Positions 15,006 to 22,881 are shown, counted from the stretch's first letter. The stretch: 32,816 nucleotides of DNA from an uncultured Bacilli bacterium (GCA_947623665.1 CANQHJ010000012.1:1-32816), one strand, 5' to 3'. A program made the numbers and translations. The notes: generated from the sequence alone by a model not told the origin.

Positions 15006-15743
15006 TTAATCATCAAACATCCTATGTTGCATATCTTCAGAATTATCTAAATACATTTTATATAATGAATATATTTCTGTTTCTTTATACTCTACTTCTT
15101 TAAAATTATTATCTAAATCTAAAATTACCCCATCACGATAACTAATTAAAATTGGAGAATGAGTTGCAATTATAAATTGACTCCCCTCTTTTACTAATTG
15201 ATCTATTAAACAAAGTAATGATAATTGTCTTTGAGGAGAAAGTGCTGCTTCAGGTTCATCTAAAATATATAATCCATGGTCAGTAAATCTATTTTGAACT
15301 AATTTTATAAAAGATTCTCCATGAGAACACTCATGTAAATTTCCACCATATGAATCATATAGTGTATTAAAATTATCTTCCTCAACTAATCTTTGCACTT
15401 CACTAGAAAAATTATAAAAACTTTCAGCACGTAAAAAAAATTTCATTTCAGGTTTATTAAAAGTAGCAACTCTTAAATAATCAGCCAAATTAGAAGTTGT
15501 ATTATTTGTATCATATCTAAAATTTTCAGTTCCACCTTCTGCAGGTAATCCTAAACACACAGCAAGTGCTTCAATAAAAGTAGACTTTCCAATGCCGTTT
15601 TCTCCAACAAAAAAAGTAACTTGAGATTTAAAATCTAACTCACGGAAGTTTTTTACAATCTCTATATTAAAAGGATAACTATCAAAGTTTTTTATTTTAT
15701 CTCTTTCTAAAATAAGTTTTTTAACAATTAATTTACTATTCAT
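15006..15743 (-). CDS. AAA/ABC-type ATPase (COG3910-like)
   Basis: About 245 aa, a single ATPase domain of the SMC/ABC-like group. Walker A is GENGIGKS (48-55), an ABC-type signature is degenerate (SHGES near 141-145), Walker B is LYILDE (159-164) followed by PEAALSP, and the H-loop is ATHSP with H196. Stand-alone proteins of this type are widespread, of unknown function, and often found with accessory genes. No nuclease (TOPRIM) domain is attached. The start ATG at 15743 has GGAG 6 bases upstream. The gene lies between the intact tRNA-Cys and the decayed copy; its stop codon is one base from the repeat, so it looks like the cargo of a small integrated or duplicated unit. A defence role is speculation. 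Confidence 0.85.
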   Translation of the reverse strand: MNSKLIVKKLILERDKIKNFDSYPFNIEIVKNFRELDFKSQVTFFVGENGIGKSTFIEALAVCLGLPAEGGTENFRYDTNNTTSNLADYLRVATFNKPEMKFFLRAESFYNFSSEVQRLVEEDNFNTLYDSYGGNLHECSHGESFIKLVQNRFTDHGLYILDEPEAALSPQRQLSLLCLIDQLVKEGSQFIIATHSPILISYRDGVILDLDNNFKEVEYKETEIYSLYKMYLDNSEDMQHRMFDD

Positions 15744-15792
15744 CACAAGCTCCTATACAACTCTATTATAACACATAAGAGAATATTATATC

Positions 15793-15830
15793 AAAAAAAG
15801 AACTACCACAATAACAGTAATTCTTTTATT
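15793..15830 (-). terminator. Terminator of the intact tRNA-Cys
   Basis: Minus-strand GAATTACTG-TTATTG-TGGTAGTTC with a run of seven T, immediately downstream of the tRNA. Confidence 0.75.
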
Positions 15831-15892
15831 TTAAAATGGAGGGCCTAGTCGGATTTGAACCAACGATCAGGGAGTTGCAGTCCCTTGCCTTA
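15793..15892 (-). repeat. 100-bp direct repeat, proximal copy (within intact tRNA-Cys)
   Basis: Partner of 14905-15004. The homology breaks off inside the tRNA between the anticodon and D arms, as is common when elements recombine into tRNA genes. Confidence 0.75.
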
Positions 15893-15911
15893 GCCACTTG
15901 GCTATAGACCC
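15837..15911 (-). tRNA. tRNA-Cys (anticodon GCA)
   Basis: Folds as a full cloverleaf: acceptor GGGTCTA/TAGGCCC (one G-U), D arm AGCC..GGCT, anticodon arm AGGGA-CTGCAAC-TCCCT with anticodon GCA, T loop TTCAAAT. The discriminator base is U73, an identity element of cysteine tRNA, and CCA is encoded. It has its own consensus promoter and a terminator. It decodes UGC and UGU. Confidence 0.95.
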
Positions 15912-15931
15912 AATTAACACTTGCAATAAAT

Positions 15932-15960
15932 ATTTTACATTAATAGACTAATTTTGTCAA
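15932..15960 (-). promoter_or_regulatory. Promoter of tRNA-Cys
   Basis: Minus-strand -35 TTGACA (15955-15960), 17-bp spacer, -10 TAAAAT (15932-15937), about 20 bases before the tRNA. The perfect -35 makes it one of the best promoters in the window. Confidence 0.8.
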
Positions 15961-16000
15961 TTTATTACAAGTATTTTACTTAATTATATTAAATTATATC

Positions 16001-16450
16001 CTATTTTTTAAAGACTAAAAGTTGATTTGGAAGAAGATATATTTGTTCATTAAACCTTAAAATATCATCATTATTAATACCATTATTATTAATTATATTT
16101 TGCATTGTATCTCCAGGTTTTGTAAAATAAACTTCTACATTATCACGAGGAACTAATATTTGTTGATTAGGATAAATATAATCATTATTACCTATACCAT
16201 TCAACATCAACAAATAATTAGGTCTTATATTAAACTTTTGAGCTATTCCATAAACAGTATCACCTTTTTGTACAGTATAATAATCAAAAGTACCTGTTGA
16301 TGCAATAGGTATTTTTATACTATCTCCAACATTAAGTCCATAAGTATCTTGTAAATTATTAATATTAATTAAATCAAAAATAGGTATATTAAATTTTTGT
16401 GATAAACTTTCTAAAGTATCTCCTTCTTTTACAACATATACATCATACAT
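16001..16450 (-). CDS. Triple LysM-domain protein
   Basis: 149 aa made almost entirely of three LysM repeats: residues 1-46 (YVVKEGDTLESLSQKF), 53-99 (YTVQKGDTVYGIAQKF) and 105-149 (a diverged FTKPGDTMQNII). LysM domains bind N-acetylglucosamine-containing glycans such as peptidoglycan. There is no signal peptide, membrane segment or catalytic domain; in Bacillota such proteins occur as spore-coat or cell-wall associated factors, but no sporulation gene is visible here and export is unexplained. The start is secure (GGAGGG 6 bases upstream of ATG). It lies downstream of a membrane-anchored protein gene and upstream of tRNA-Cys, with no obvious terminator after it. Confidence 0.9.
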   Translation of the reverse strand: MYDVYVVKEGDTLESLSQKFNIPIFDLININNLQDTYGLNVGDSIKIPIASTGTFDYYTVQKGDTVYGIAQKFNIRPNYLLMLNGIGNNDYIYPNQQILVPRDNVEVYFTKPGDTMQNIINNNGINNDDILRFNEQIYLLPNQLLVFKK

Positions 16451-16499
16451 AAATAACCCTCCATAAAAATATATGAAAAGTTATTAACAAAAAGAATAC

Positions 16500-17768
16500 T
16501 TACTTTTTAAAAACGTTAAAAATATTATTTCGAGAAACAAATCTAGAATCTCTAACAAGTGGTTTTAAACCATAGTCAAAATCATAAATATAAGCAGTAT
16601 CACCACTAATACCAAACACACTATCACCTATAACTTTCCATTCTCTAAAATCAACAAAAGAAAATAATTTAACTGGATGATCTAAATCTTCTTTTAATAC
16701 ATACCAATACTCTCCTGCATCATTTTTATAATAATATTTATTATTACTTTCTTTTATTTCTATATTTCCATACTTTTGAGTTAATTCTTCGACATCAACA
16801 GTATTCCTAAAATAATTATCTCTATCGACCATTTCATTTATTCCAACATTAACAAACTCTCTACCATTGTAATATTTTCCAGTAGTTAAATTCTCATTTC
16901 CAACTACTTTAACAGATTTTTGTACAGCATTTATTTCGTACTCTATCTTAGTTGTTTTATCAACAATATAAACTTTATTTCCAACTACACCAGCAAAGTA
17001 AATATTTCTATTAACACCCTCATCTTCTTCTGCTATATAAATAAAATCTTTAAGACCAGTAGTTGCATTTACTAAATAAATTTTATCAAATTTAGGAGGT
17101 GTTCCAGAAATATCAGTATTAACAGTAACATAATAACCTCCTGCTAAAGCAGAAAGTGAATTATCCACTCTATCTTCATTAAACATCTCTACTTCTTTAA
17201 ACATACCTTTTTGTACTAAATACAATTTATTTTTAGCCCATATTGTAACACCAAAATTATCTGGAAAACTAATAGAAGACTGTATATCTTCATGTTGTTC
17301 AAAATCATATCCACCTTCCCAAGATAAACTAGAAAATCCTTCATTTTTCAAAGAGTTAACAAATTCATCAACAACATTATTACCATTTTGTTTTAAATAA
17401 GAATAACTAACAACATTATCTTCTGTTTTACATAAAATTTCTGTAATACTATTATCTTTAAAAACAGGTACAATACATTTCAAACCATCTTTATCAAAAC
17501 TTCTTATATCTTTTACTAATACATTCTGACCATGAAAATTTCTATCCATTAAGTAAGAATATACATCTTTAGTATTACTATTTTCTATTTTAAACTGATA
17601 TAAATTTTTACCGTTAACTTTTTTAAAGGATTCAAAAACATTAAAGTTAACTCCTGATGTATTAATAATATATTTACTATTTTTTTCTGAAATTAAATGG
17701 ATTACACCATATTGATAAACAAGAGATACTATAGCTAACATAAAAACTGTTATAATAACTTTTTTCAT
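16500..17768 (-). CDS. Membrane-anchored hypothetical protein, about 422 aa
   Basis: Not recognised. An N-terminal hydrophobic segment (about residues 2-24) without lipobox suggests a signal anchor with an extracytoplasmic body. The C-terminal half has repeated short strand patterns (KIYLVNATTG, KVYIVDKTTK, KYYYKNDAGEYW, GDTAYIYDF), which suggests a beta-propeller-like or other all-beta domain, but no known repeat family is clear. The start is uncertain: the track ATG is only 2 bases from AAGGT, a GTG and an ATG at 17771 and 17768 have more usual spacing; I use 17768. It is probably co-transcribed with the LysM gene 49 bases downstream, which would place both in the envelope. Confidence 0.75.
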   Translation of the reverse strand: MKKVIITVFMLAIVSLVYQYGVIHLISEKNSKYIINTSGVNFNVFESFKKVNGKNLYQFKIENSNTKDVYSYLMDRNFHGQNVLVKDIRSFDKDGLKCIVPVFKDNSITEILCKTEDNVVSYSYLKQNGNNVVDEFVNSLKNEGFSSLSWEGGYDFEQHEDIQSSISFPDNFGVTIWAKNKLYLVQKGMFKEVEMFNEDRVDNSLSALAGGYYVTVNTDISGTPPKFDKIYLVNATTGLKDFIYIAEEDEGVNRNIYFAGVVGNKVYIVDKTTKIEYEINAVQKSVKVVGNENLTTGKYYNGREFVNVGINEMVDRDNYFRNTVDVEELTQKYGNIEIKESNNKYYYKNDAGEYWYVLKEDLDHPVKLFSFVDFREWKVIGDSVFGISGDTAYIYDFDYGLKPLVRDSRFVSRNNIFNVFKK

Positions 17769-17854
17769 CACAATCATCTACCTTAGAATAATTATATCAA
17801 AAATAAAAAATGTTTTGAAGTAATAACAAAAACAATTACAAAAATTGACAAAAG

Positions 17855-17878
17855 AAAAAGGAATAAACTTATTCCTTT
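17855..17878 (-). terminator. Terminator of the Trx-like - PH-like unit
   Basis: Minus-strand AAAGGAATAA-GT-TTATTCCTTT followed by TTCTTTT. The stop codon TAA of the PH-like gene lies within the 5' arm. Confidence 0.7.
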
Positions 17879-18342
17879 ACTCTAAATGTATTTTCTTTTT
17901 TCTTATTTTTCATATTATAAAAAATATTTTGTTCAATTTCAGATAATGCACTTTTAGAAATATTTGAAAGACAAATATATTCTTTAACAGTATCAATATG
18001 AACTTTACCCCAGAAGATTCCATTAATAACTTTTACATCATTAAACAAGTCTGGTGTTATTGAATTTACAAAATATCCAAACACTACTCTTTTTCTACCA
18101 ACAATTAATCTCTCTGTTGTTACAGCAACCACAGCAGTTGACAACATATCATAAAAACTGTTATTTTTTTGAGCAGGAAAAGCATATAGTACTTTCTCAC
18201 CTGAATTTAAAAACTTTTCAACAACTTCTGAATTTTTTTTCAATCTCCAAGCAATTGTAGTTGGATATTTATTTTTAAAATCTGTTACATATTCATATAC
18301 ACTCTTATATTCTAAATCTTCTTTTTTTATATCTTCATTCAT
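17869..18342 (-). CDS. Bacterial PH-like domain protein (YokE-like)
   Basis: About 157 aa, cytoplasmic by sequence (no signal, no membrane span). The central part, GEKVLYAFPA through AVTTERLIVGRKRV and later GKVHIDTVKEYICL, resembles the bacterial PH-like fold seen in YokE-type proteins: an opening strand, a 'T.ERLI' strand and a closing amphipathic helix (SEIEQNIF). The function of these domains is generally unknown. The ORF-track start is TTG; an ATG at 18342 is more likely, though the ribosome binding site is weak for both. It begins only a few bases after the stop of the thioredoxin-fold gene, so translation is probably coupled to it. Confidence 0.6.
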   Translation of the reverse strand: MNEDIKKEDLEYKSVYEYVTDFKNKYPTTIAWRLKKNSEVVEKFLNSGEKVLYAFPAQKNNSFYDMLSTAVVAVTTERLIVGRKRVVFGYFVNSITPDLFNDVKVINGIFWGKVHIDTVKEYICLSNISKSALSEIEQNIFYNMKNKKKENTFRVKE

Positions 18343-18354
18343 AATCAAATACCA

Positions 18355-18960
18355 TTATTCAATAATTCCATTCTTTTTAAATAATTCAATTAAGTTATCT
18401 CCTGTAGTAGCACCAGCAATTGAGTCAACTACTTTTCCACCTTTTACTACAATTGTAGTTGGTGTTCCGAAACTCTCACTAAACATATCATCACTCTTGA
18501 TAAACTTACTTTGATCTTCATCTTCAAATTCATCAGTATTTAAATAATAAATTCTAGCATCTGGATATTGATAAACAACATGTTTCATAATTGGAGTTTC
18601 AATTTGACAATAACTACAAGTTGGTCTTGCAATATAAATAACTGATGGCTCATCTTCATCCATTAATTCTAAATATTTATCAACTGAAACTTCTTCAATA
18701 TCTGCTTGTTCATCCTCACTAATAGATTCTGATTCTTTTTGAAGTGCACTAGTTTGATCATTTCCACTACTTTCTTCTGTACTAGAATTTTTATCTGCTT
18801 TCTTATAATCTTTACTATTATTAGATGCTAAAAAACTACCTCCAAAAATAATAATAACTATAAGAACAACAATTGCCACATTTTTTAGTGTATCAACATT
18901 AAGTTCAATAGTTTTAGTCTCCTTTTTAGTCTTTGAATTACTAGTTTTTTTCTTTTCCAT
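18355..18960 (-). CDS. Membrane-anchored thioredoxin-fold protein
   Basis: 201 aa. A lysine-rich cytoplasmic start (about 1-26), one transmembrane helix (about 27-46), an acidic Ser/Glu linker (about 50-92), then a thioredoxin-like domain with the redox-active CSYC at C115-C118 in ARPTCSYCQ and the cis-proline in GTPTTIVV. It should act outside the membrane as a thiol-disulfide oxidoreductase or bacteriocin-transport-accessory-type protein. The CxxC with Ser-Tyr between is unlike the WCGPC of cytoplasmic thioredoxin. Strong ribosome binding site (GGGAGG 9 bases upstream). It is transcribed after the phosphodiester-glycosidase gene (51-base gap) and before the PH-like gene. Confidence 0.85.
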   Translation of the reverse strand: MEKKKTSNSKTKKETKTIELNVDTLKNVAIVVLIVIIIFGGSFLASNNSKDYKKADKNSSTEESSGNDQTSALQKESESISEDEQADIEEVSVDKYLELMDEDEPSVIYIARPTCSYCQIETPIMKHVVYQYPDARIYYLNTDEFEDEDQSKFIKSDDMFSESFGTPTTIVVKGGKVVDSIAGATTGDNLIELFKKNGIIE

Positions 18961-19011
18961 AATATATGACCTCCCTCTGCTTTTAATTATAACATATTTT
19001 TTATAAAATTA

Positions 19012-20016
19012 CTACTTTTTACTCTTAACTACCCAATAAACAGGCATCAATCTAAGTCCATCACCAATTCCTCCTACTGGTGTATTAATTATCTTTTTAT
19101 TTATATAAAGTTCCGTAGAACTTCCTCCATCAAGGTTAGCAGCATTTATAGCTCCATATTTTTGTAAAATTTCAATTAAATCATTCATAGTTGCTCCAAT
19201 ACTAGAAGGTATTCTTCCATTAATAACAAGAAATAAAACTATTCCATCTCTTCTTTGACCAATTGCACTACGTGGTGCAACTCCCCATCCACCATTTCCT
19301 TTAACTTTAACATTTTTTCCATTAATTATTAGAAAAGGACCAAACTCTATTGCATCTCTATACCCTTGCTTCAAAGCTTCATCTTTACTAAATTTGCCAA
19401 GTATCAATTTATTATCTTTATCAAATCCAATAAATCCTCCCACACTTGTAGAATTTTTATAATCACTTATAATTTTACCATTTTTAATAACAACACCATG
19501 TGCTATACCACCATTACTTTTCCACATAGGATCATAAAAACCTCCTGCATTCATAGAAACAATAGCCTTTTCTCTTTTAGAAACAGTAGTAATCTTTTCT
19601 CCTTTTTCTCCTAAATATTTACTAACACCAATAGTTACTACAGAAGGATCATATATTGCAACCAAAAACCCCCTATATCCTTTACCGTTAATATTAATAA
19701 CTTTATACAAATCATCTTTATCTCTATTTAATATTTTTTTATCATAAGAATTCTTTATTACTATATCCTCATCAAATTTATAAAGACTCTTATCTGTTAC
19801 TTCATCAGTCTCTTCTATCTTATTTTTATCAAGTACCTCATAAATAGTTTTTTCACTATAAAATAAATTTGCAATATATCTATGATTCATAGTAGTCATA
19901 CTAGTAGTAATTAAAAAATCTCTAAAATTTGAATAAGGACCATATAAAAGAAATAAAAAAACTAATAAAATACTAATAATAAATACTATTATAAATAAAC
20001 CTATCTTTTTCTTCAT
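19012..20016 (-). CDS. Phosphodiester glycosidase family (NAGPA-like) membrane-anchored protein
   Basis: 334 aa. An N-terminal membrane anchor (about residues 4-25) is followed by an extracytoplasmic domain of the family named after the mammalian N-acetylglucosamine-1-phosphodiester alpha-N-acetylglucosaminidase (PF09992): VSMNAGGFYD, EFGPFLIINGK, APRSAIGQRRDG and the signature AANLDGGSST near residues 290-300. Bacterial members are thought to cleave glycosyl phosphodiesters, plausible substrates being wall or capsule polymers; YngK- and SpoIID-like contexts vary. The start is an ATG behind AGGTGA. It lies immediately after the terminator of the ireB operon, so it begins a new unit whose later members are the Trx-fold and PH-like genes. 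Confidence 0.88.
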   Translation of the reverse strand: MKKKIGLFIIVFIISILLVFLFLLYGPYSNFRDFLITTSMTTMNHRYIANLFYSEKTIYEVLDKNKIEETDEVTDKSLYKFDEDIVIKNSYDKKILNRDKDDLYKVININGKGYRGFLVAIYDPSVVTIGVSKYLGEKGEKITTVSKREKAIVSMNAGGFYDPMWKSNGGIAHGVVIKNGKIISDYKNSTSVGGFIGFDKDNKLILGKFSKDEALKQGYRDAIEFGPFLIINGKNVKVKGNGGWGVAPRSAIGQRRDGIVLFLVINGRIPSSIGATMNDLIEILQKYGAINAANLDGGSSTELYINKKIINTPVGGIGDGLRLMPVYWVVKSKK

Positions 20017-20029
20017 ATAATCACCTAAT

Positions 20030-20055
20030 AAAAAAATTGGAATTATCCAATTTTT
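20030..20055 (-). terminator. Terminator of the ireB-ruvX-mltG operon
   Basis: Minus-strand AAATTGGA-TAAT-TCCAATTT, a perfect 8-bp stem followed by a T-run, two bases after the stop of the 143-aa gene. Confidence 0.85.
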
Positions 20056-20057
20056 GA

Positions 20058-20489
20058 TTAATTTTCTTTATTAGCATTAGCTTTAGTAGCATCATCCTCG
20101 TTTGGAGTAGTCTGAGTATCTTGTCCACCTGGAACCCATTGTATTACACCTTGCCCATTACTTGCAGCATTCCAACATTCATTGAATGAAAAAGAATCAC
20201 CAGAAATTTTGACTACAGTAGAAATAGTCATATTAATCATATATGGTAAAAAGAAGATAATAACAGCAGATGCAACTTTATGAAGTAAAACTCTAGGTAC
20301 AACCCTATCAGGTCTTTTTCCATGAGGATCTTTTTCATCAAAAACATCAGGTGAAAAAACCATTTTACCAACTGAAATAATTGCAGATGCAATAAGAAGG
20401 ATTGGTACTATAACCTGAAAAACAGTCATTATATTTTTAAATATCATAATAAATGCAGCCATCAAAGCATCAGAACACCTTGCACCCAT
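20058..20489 (-). CDS. Small two-TM protein, weakly VirB2/TrbC-like
   Basis: 143 aa, with two transmembrane segments (about 12-42 and 70-92) joined by a charged loop containing DPHGKRPDR, and a C-terminal hydrophilic tail rich in Gln, Thr, Asn and Asp. The layout of two helices with a short loop recalls VirB2/TrbC pilin-like proteins, but no conjugation genes are present and the length and tail do not fit well; I would call it unassigned. It starts at ATG behind AGAGGTG, 14 bases after the trmR stop, and ends at the operon terminator, so it is the last gene of the ireB operon. Its base composition is a little less AT-rich than neighbours. Confidence 0.65.
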   Translation of the reverse strand: MGARCSDALMAAFIMIFKNIMTVFQVIVPILLIASAIISVGKMVFSPDVFDEKDPHGKRPDRVVPRVLLHKVASAVIIFFLPYMINMTISTVVKISGDSFSFNECWNAASNGQGVIQWVPGGQDTQTTPNEDDATKANANKEN

Positions 20490-20503
20490 AAAAACACCTC
20501 TTC

Positions 20504-21100
20504 CTATTTTTTCTCACTAACAGCAATACCATCACCAACTTGATAAATCTTAGTAGAAAACTCTGTATTATTAGCTAAAAAAGTATGATAATCTCTAATC
20601 TTTCTAACTAGAGCTCGTAAATTTTTACTTTTTATTTCACTTTCATCTTTTTGCAAATACCCATGAAAATACATATTATCCGTAATAATAAATCCATGAT
20701 CATTTAAGTTAGATTCAAACTTTTTAAAAAAGTTTGTATTCTGACCCTTAGCAGCATCTATAAAAATCATATCATATTTATCAGATATTTTAACATCAAG
20801 AGCATCCCTAAAAAGTAATTGTATTCTATTTTCTAAACCAAATTTTTTAACATTCCTAACTGCCTCTAAATAGCGCTTTTCATCTCTCTCAATAGATGTA
20901 ATTGTAATTTTTGGATAACAAAGAGCCATCATAATTGCAGAATATCCAATTGCAGTACCTATCTCTAAAACACTTTTTATTTGATGACTAATTATAAATG
21001 TCGTCAAATAATCAATACCCTCTTCTTGCATAATAGGAATATTTTCACTTTTGGCATACTCTCTAATTTCTTTTAATTTAGTATGATAAACGCCTACCAT
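20504..21100 (-). CDS. trmR: O-methyltransferase, TrmR-like (tRNA 5-hydroxyuridine methyltransferase)
   Basis: About 198 aa, class I SAM-dependent methyltransferase of the caffeoyl-CoA O-methyltransferase-like family. The SAM-binding motif I is VLEIGTAIGYSA, motif II acid in SIERDE, and the metal-binding FIDAAKGQ and ITDNMYF follow. The B. subtilis orthologue in the same operon position (yrrM/trmR) methylates 5-hydroxyuridine in tRNA to mo5U. Its start overlaps the end of mltG; the ORF-track start is TTG at 21106 and an ATG two codons later (21100) is equally or more likely. Position in the ireB-ruvX-mltG operon supports the assignment. Confidence 0.85.
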   Translation of the reverse strand: MVGVYHTKLKEIREYAKSENIPIMQEEGIDYLTTFIISHQIKSVLEIGTAIGYSAIMMALCYPKITITSIERDEKRYLEAVRNVKKFGLENRIQLLFRDALDVKISDKYDMIFIDAAKGQNTNFFKKFESNLNDHGFIITDNMYFHGYLQKDESEIKSKNLRALVRKIRDYHTFLANNTEFSTKIYQVGDGIAVSEKK

Positions 21101-22155
21101 ATCCAATCACCATTATCCTTTATTTGTTGTATATTTTTATTATGTTCTACAATAGTCTTTGAATAATAAACTTTCCTTTTTTTATCTGTTACATAAAATA
21201 AATAATCATTATCCTCAGGCTCAATTGCACTTCTTAATGCTTCAACAGAAGGATTACAAATAGGTCCAACTGGAAGCCCTTTCATTTGTAAAGATCTAGT
21301 ATTATAATCATTAAAAACACTAAGTTCTTCTTCTTTTAAATCCCTATCCATTGGAATATGTAAAGAATAATATGTAGTTGCATCAACTCCTAAATTCATT
21401 CCACTATTTAATCTATTTAGAAAAATCCCTACTACAATCTTCATATCTTCTTCTGTTGGAACTTCCAACTCAGCCATAGAAGCCATAGTAAAATATTGAT
21501 GTATATTAAATTCATCTTGTTCTTGTAATTGTTTTTTATAAGGTTCAAGTTCTATCTCAGTTTGTTTTAACATCTTCTCAATTATATCTTCACTACTAAC
21601 ATCTTTATTCTTAAATTCATAAGTATTAGGTGCTAAATAACCTTCAAGAGCATAATAAATTTTATCATTTAAAACTTCATCAGTTAAAAACCAATATTCT
21701 TTAATAAGTTTTTTTACATATTCCTTATCATTAACTTTTGCAATAAACTCATCACTTTTTATATTTGTCTTCTCTGCAATAGTATTTGCATAATCGGTAA
21801 TTTTCTCTCCCTCTCTAAAAGTAATATTTACCGCATCAGGATTATAAACACTTCCCTTTTTTAACTCACTTATTATTTTTTGAGTAGTCATATTTTTCTT
21901 TAGTAAATATGCAGATGCCTTTAAAGATGCTTTATCTATTTTAACCATTAATTTAAAGAAAAACTCACTTTTAATCAAATGTTTTTCTTTTAACTCACGA
22001 GCAATTCTATTTGTAGACATTCCTTTTGCAACAATAACTTCAACATCTGCCTTAGAATTAGAGTCTACTGGACTATTACAATATTGATAATAAAAAAAAC
22101 TTCCAATAAGAGCAAATCCACATAATACTAATAATGTAATTATAAAATTTCTCAT
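21094..22155 (-). CDS. mltG: Endolytic murein transglycosylase
   Basis: About 353 aa: an N-terminal transmembrane helix (about residues 4-24), a LysM-like middle region and the YceG-like catalytic domain. The catalytic glutamate is in MASMAELEVPTEED (about E229), followed by NRLNSGMNLGVDATTYY, the YNTRSLQMKGLPVGPICNP substrate groove and the terminal EHNKNIQQI helix. MltG cuts nascent peptidoglycan and is thought to set glycan chain length during elongation. The ORF-track TTG start overlaps the ribosome binding site; GGAGG 5 bases before the ATG at 22155 fixes the start. It is translationally linked to trmR by overlap and lies 11 bases after the DUF1292 gene. Confidence 0.93.
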   Translation of the reverse strand: MRNFIITLLVLCGFALIGSFFYYQYCNSPVDSNSKADVEVIVAKGMSTNRIARELKEKHLIKSEFFFKLMVKIDKASLKASAYLLKKNMTTQKIISELKKGSVYNPDAVNITFREGEKITDYANTIAEKTNIKSDEFIAKVNDKEYVKKLIKEYWFLTDEVLNDKIYYALEGYLAPNTYEFKNKDVSSEDIIEKMLKQTEIELEPYKKQLQEQDEFNIHQYFTMASMAELEVPTEEDMKIVVGIFLNRLNSGMNLGVDATTYYSLHIPMDRDLKEEELSVFNDYNTRSLQMKGLPVGPICNPSVEALRSAIEPEDNDYLFYVTDKKRKVYYSKTIVEHNKNIQQIKDNGDWIW

Positions 22156-22178
22156 TACTTCCTCCAATATAATTAGTA

Positions 22179-22463
22179 TTATTTATTTTCATCTATTTTA
22201 TTTTTTATTTCCTCTTGTAATGTATTAAGTATAGTCTCAATTACTTTCCATTCCTTTTCAGTTTTTATAGCTTCTAACTTAGTCTTCTCTTCACCAGGAT
22301 TATAAGTAGATGCAAAAACCTGTACATTTCCTTTATCATCATAACTATTGTCAGTATAAACTATATAACTTTTTTTAGTCTCCTCACTATCAAAAGTAAA
22401 TAAAACATCATAAATAACTTCTTTACCATTCTCATCAATTAAACTAAATCTATTCTTTTCCAT
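22179..22463 (-). CDS. DUF1292 protein (YrzB-like)
   Basis: 94 aa, single DUF1292 domain: FSLIDENGKEVIYDVLFTF at the start, then KSYIVYTD and VQVFASTYNP, with an acidic C-terminal helix (EWKVIETILNTLQEE). The family is widespread in Bacillota, soluble and of unknown function, and nearly always lies between ruvX and mltG as here. It starts at ATG with AAAGGA 8 bases upstream, one base after the ruvX stop. This conserved neighbourhood is the strongest evidence for the assignment. Confidence 0.93.
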   Translation of the reverse strand: MEKNRFSLIDENGKEVIYDVLFTFDSEETKKSYIVYTDNSYDDKGNVQVFASTYNPGEEKTKLEAIKTEKEWKVIETILNTLQEEIKNKIDENK

Positions 22464-22464
22464 A

Positions 22465-22881
22465 TTATTTATCCTTTCTTTCTAAAAAGCTTTGTAAAAT
22501 TATTGTTGCGGCCATACTATCAATAACTTTCTTTCTATTCTTACGAGTAGTATTATTAGAGATAAGTATTCTCTCAGCCTCTACAGTTGTAAGACGTTCG
22601 TCTTCAAGATGAACTTTAATACCTATACTCTTTTCTAACTTTTCTTTAAAAGATAAACTAATCTCTCCTTTAAAACCTATAGTATTATCCATATTTTTAG
22701 GAAAACCTAAAACAATCTCATCAATACCTTCATCCTTAACAATATTTTTTACTTCACTTACCAATTTATCATATTCTTCATTATGTCTAAGTACCTTATA
22801 ACTAGAAGCAATAATACCCCTACTATCGGATATAGCAATACCAAGTGTTCTACTACCTAAATCAAGACCTAAATATCTCAT
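22465..22881 (-). CDS. ruvX: Holliday junction resolvase-like / pre-16S rRNA nuclease RuvX (YqgF)
   Basis: 138 aa, full-length RNase H-fold nuclease: D7 in GLDLGSRTLG, the VLGFPKNMD strand, LEDERLTTVEAE with the middle acid, and the C-terminal DSMAATIILQSFL helix containing the last aspartate. RuvX/YqgF proteins act in 16S rRNA 5'-end maturation and possibly in junction resolution. The start codon overlaps the ireB stop by ATGA, showing translational coupling, and this overlap also proves TGA is a stop here. Confidence 0.95.
   Translation of the reverse strand: MRYLGLDLGSRTLGIAISDSRGIIASSYKVLRHNEEYDKLVSEVKNIVKDEGIDEIVLGFPKNMDNTIGFKGEISLSFKEKLEKSIGIKVHLEDERLTTVEAERILISNNTTRKNRKKVIDSMAATIILQSFLERKDK

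Noticed and set aside
17844-17849. Plus-strand TTGACA resembling a -35 box
   Set aside because: No plus-strand -10 or gene follows; it lies downstream of a minus-strand terminator.
18054-18260. 68-aa plus-strand ORF
   Set aside because: Antisense to the PH-like gene; no expression signals.
19366-19614. 82-aa plus-strand ORF
   Set aside because: Antisense to the phosphodiester-glycosidase gene.
20058-20489. Conjugation pilin (VirB2/TrbC)
   Set aside because: Only the two-helix layout fits; no transfer genes are nearby and it belongs to the ireB operon.
22878-22881. Mycoplasma-type code with TGA as Trp
   Set aside because: ireB and the response regulator end in TGA and Trp is encoded by TGG throughout.
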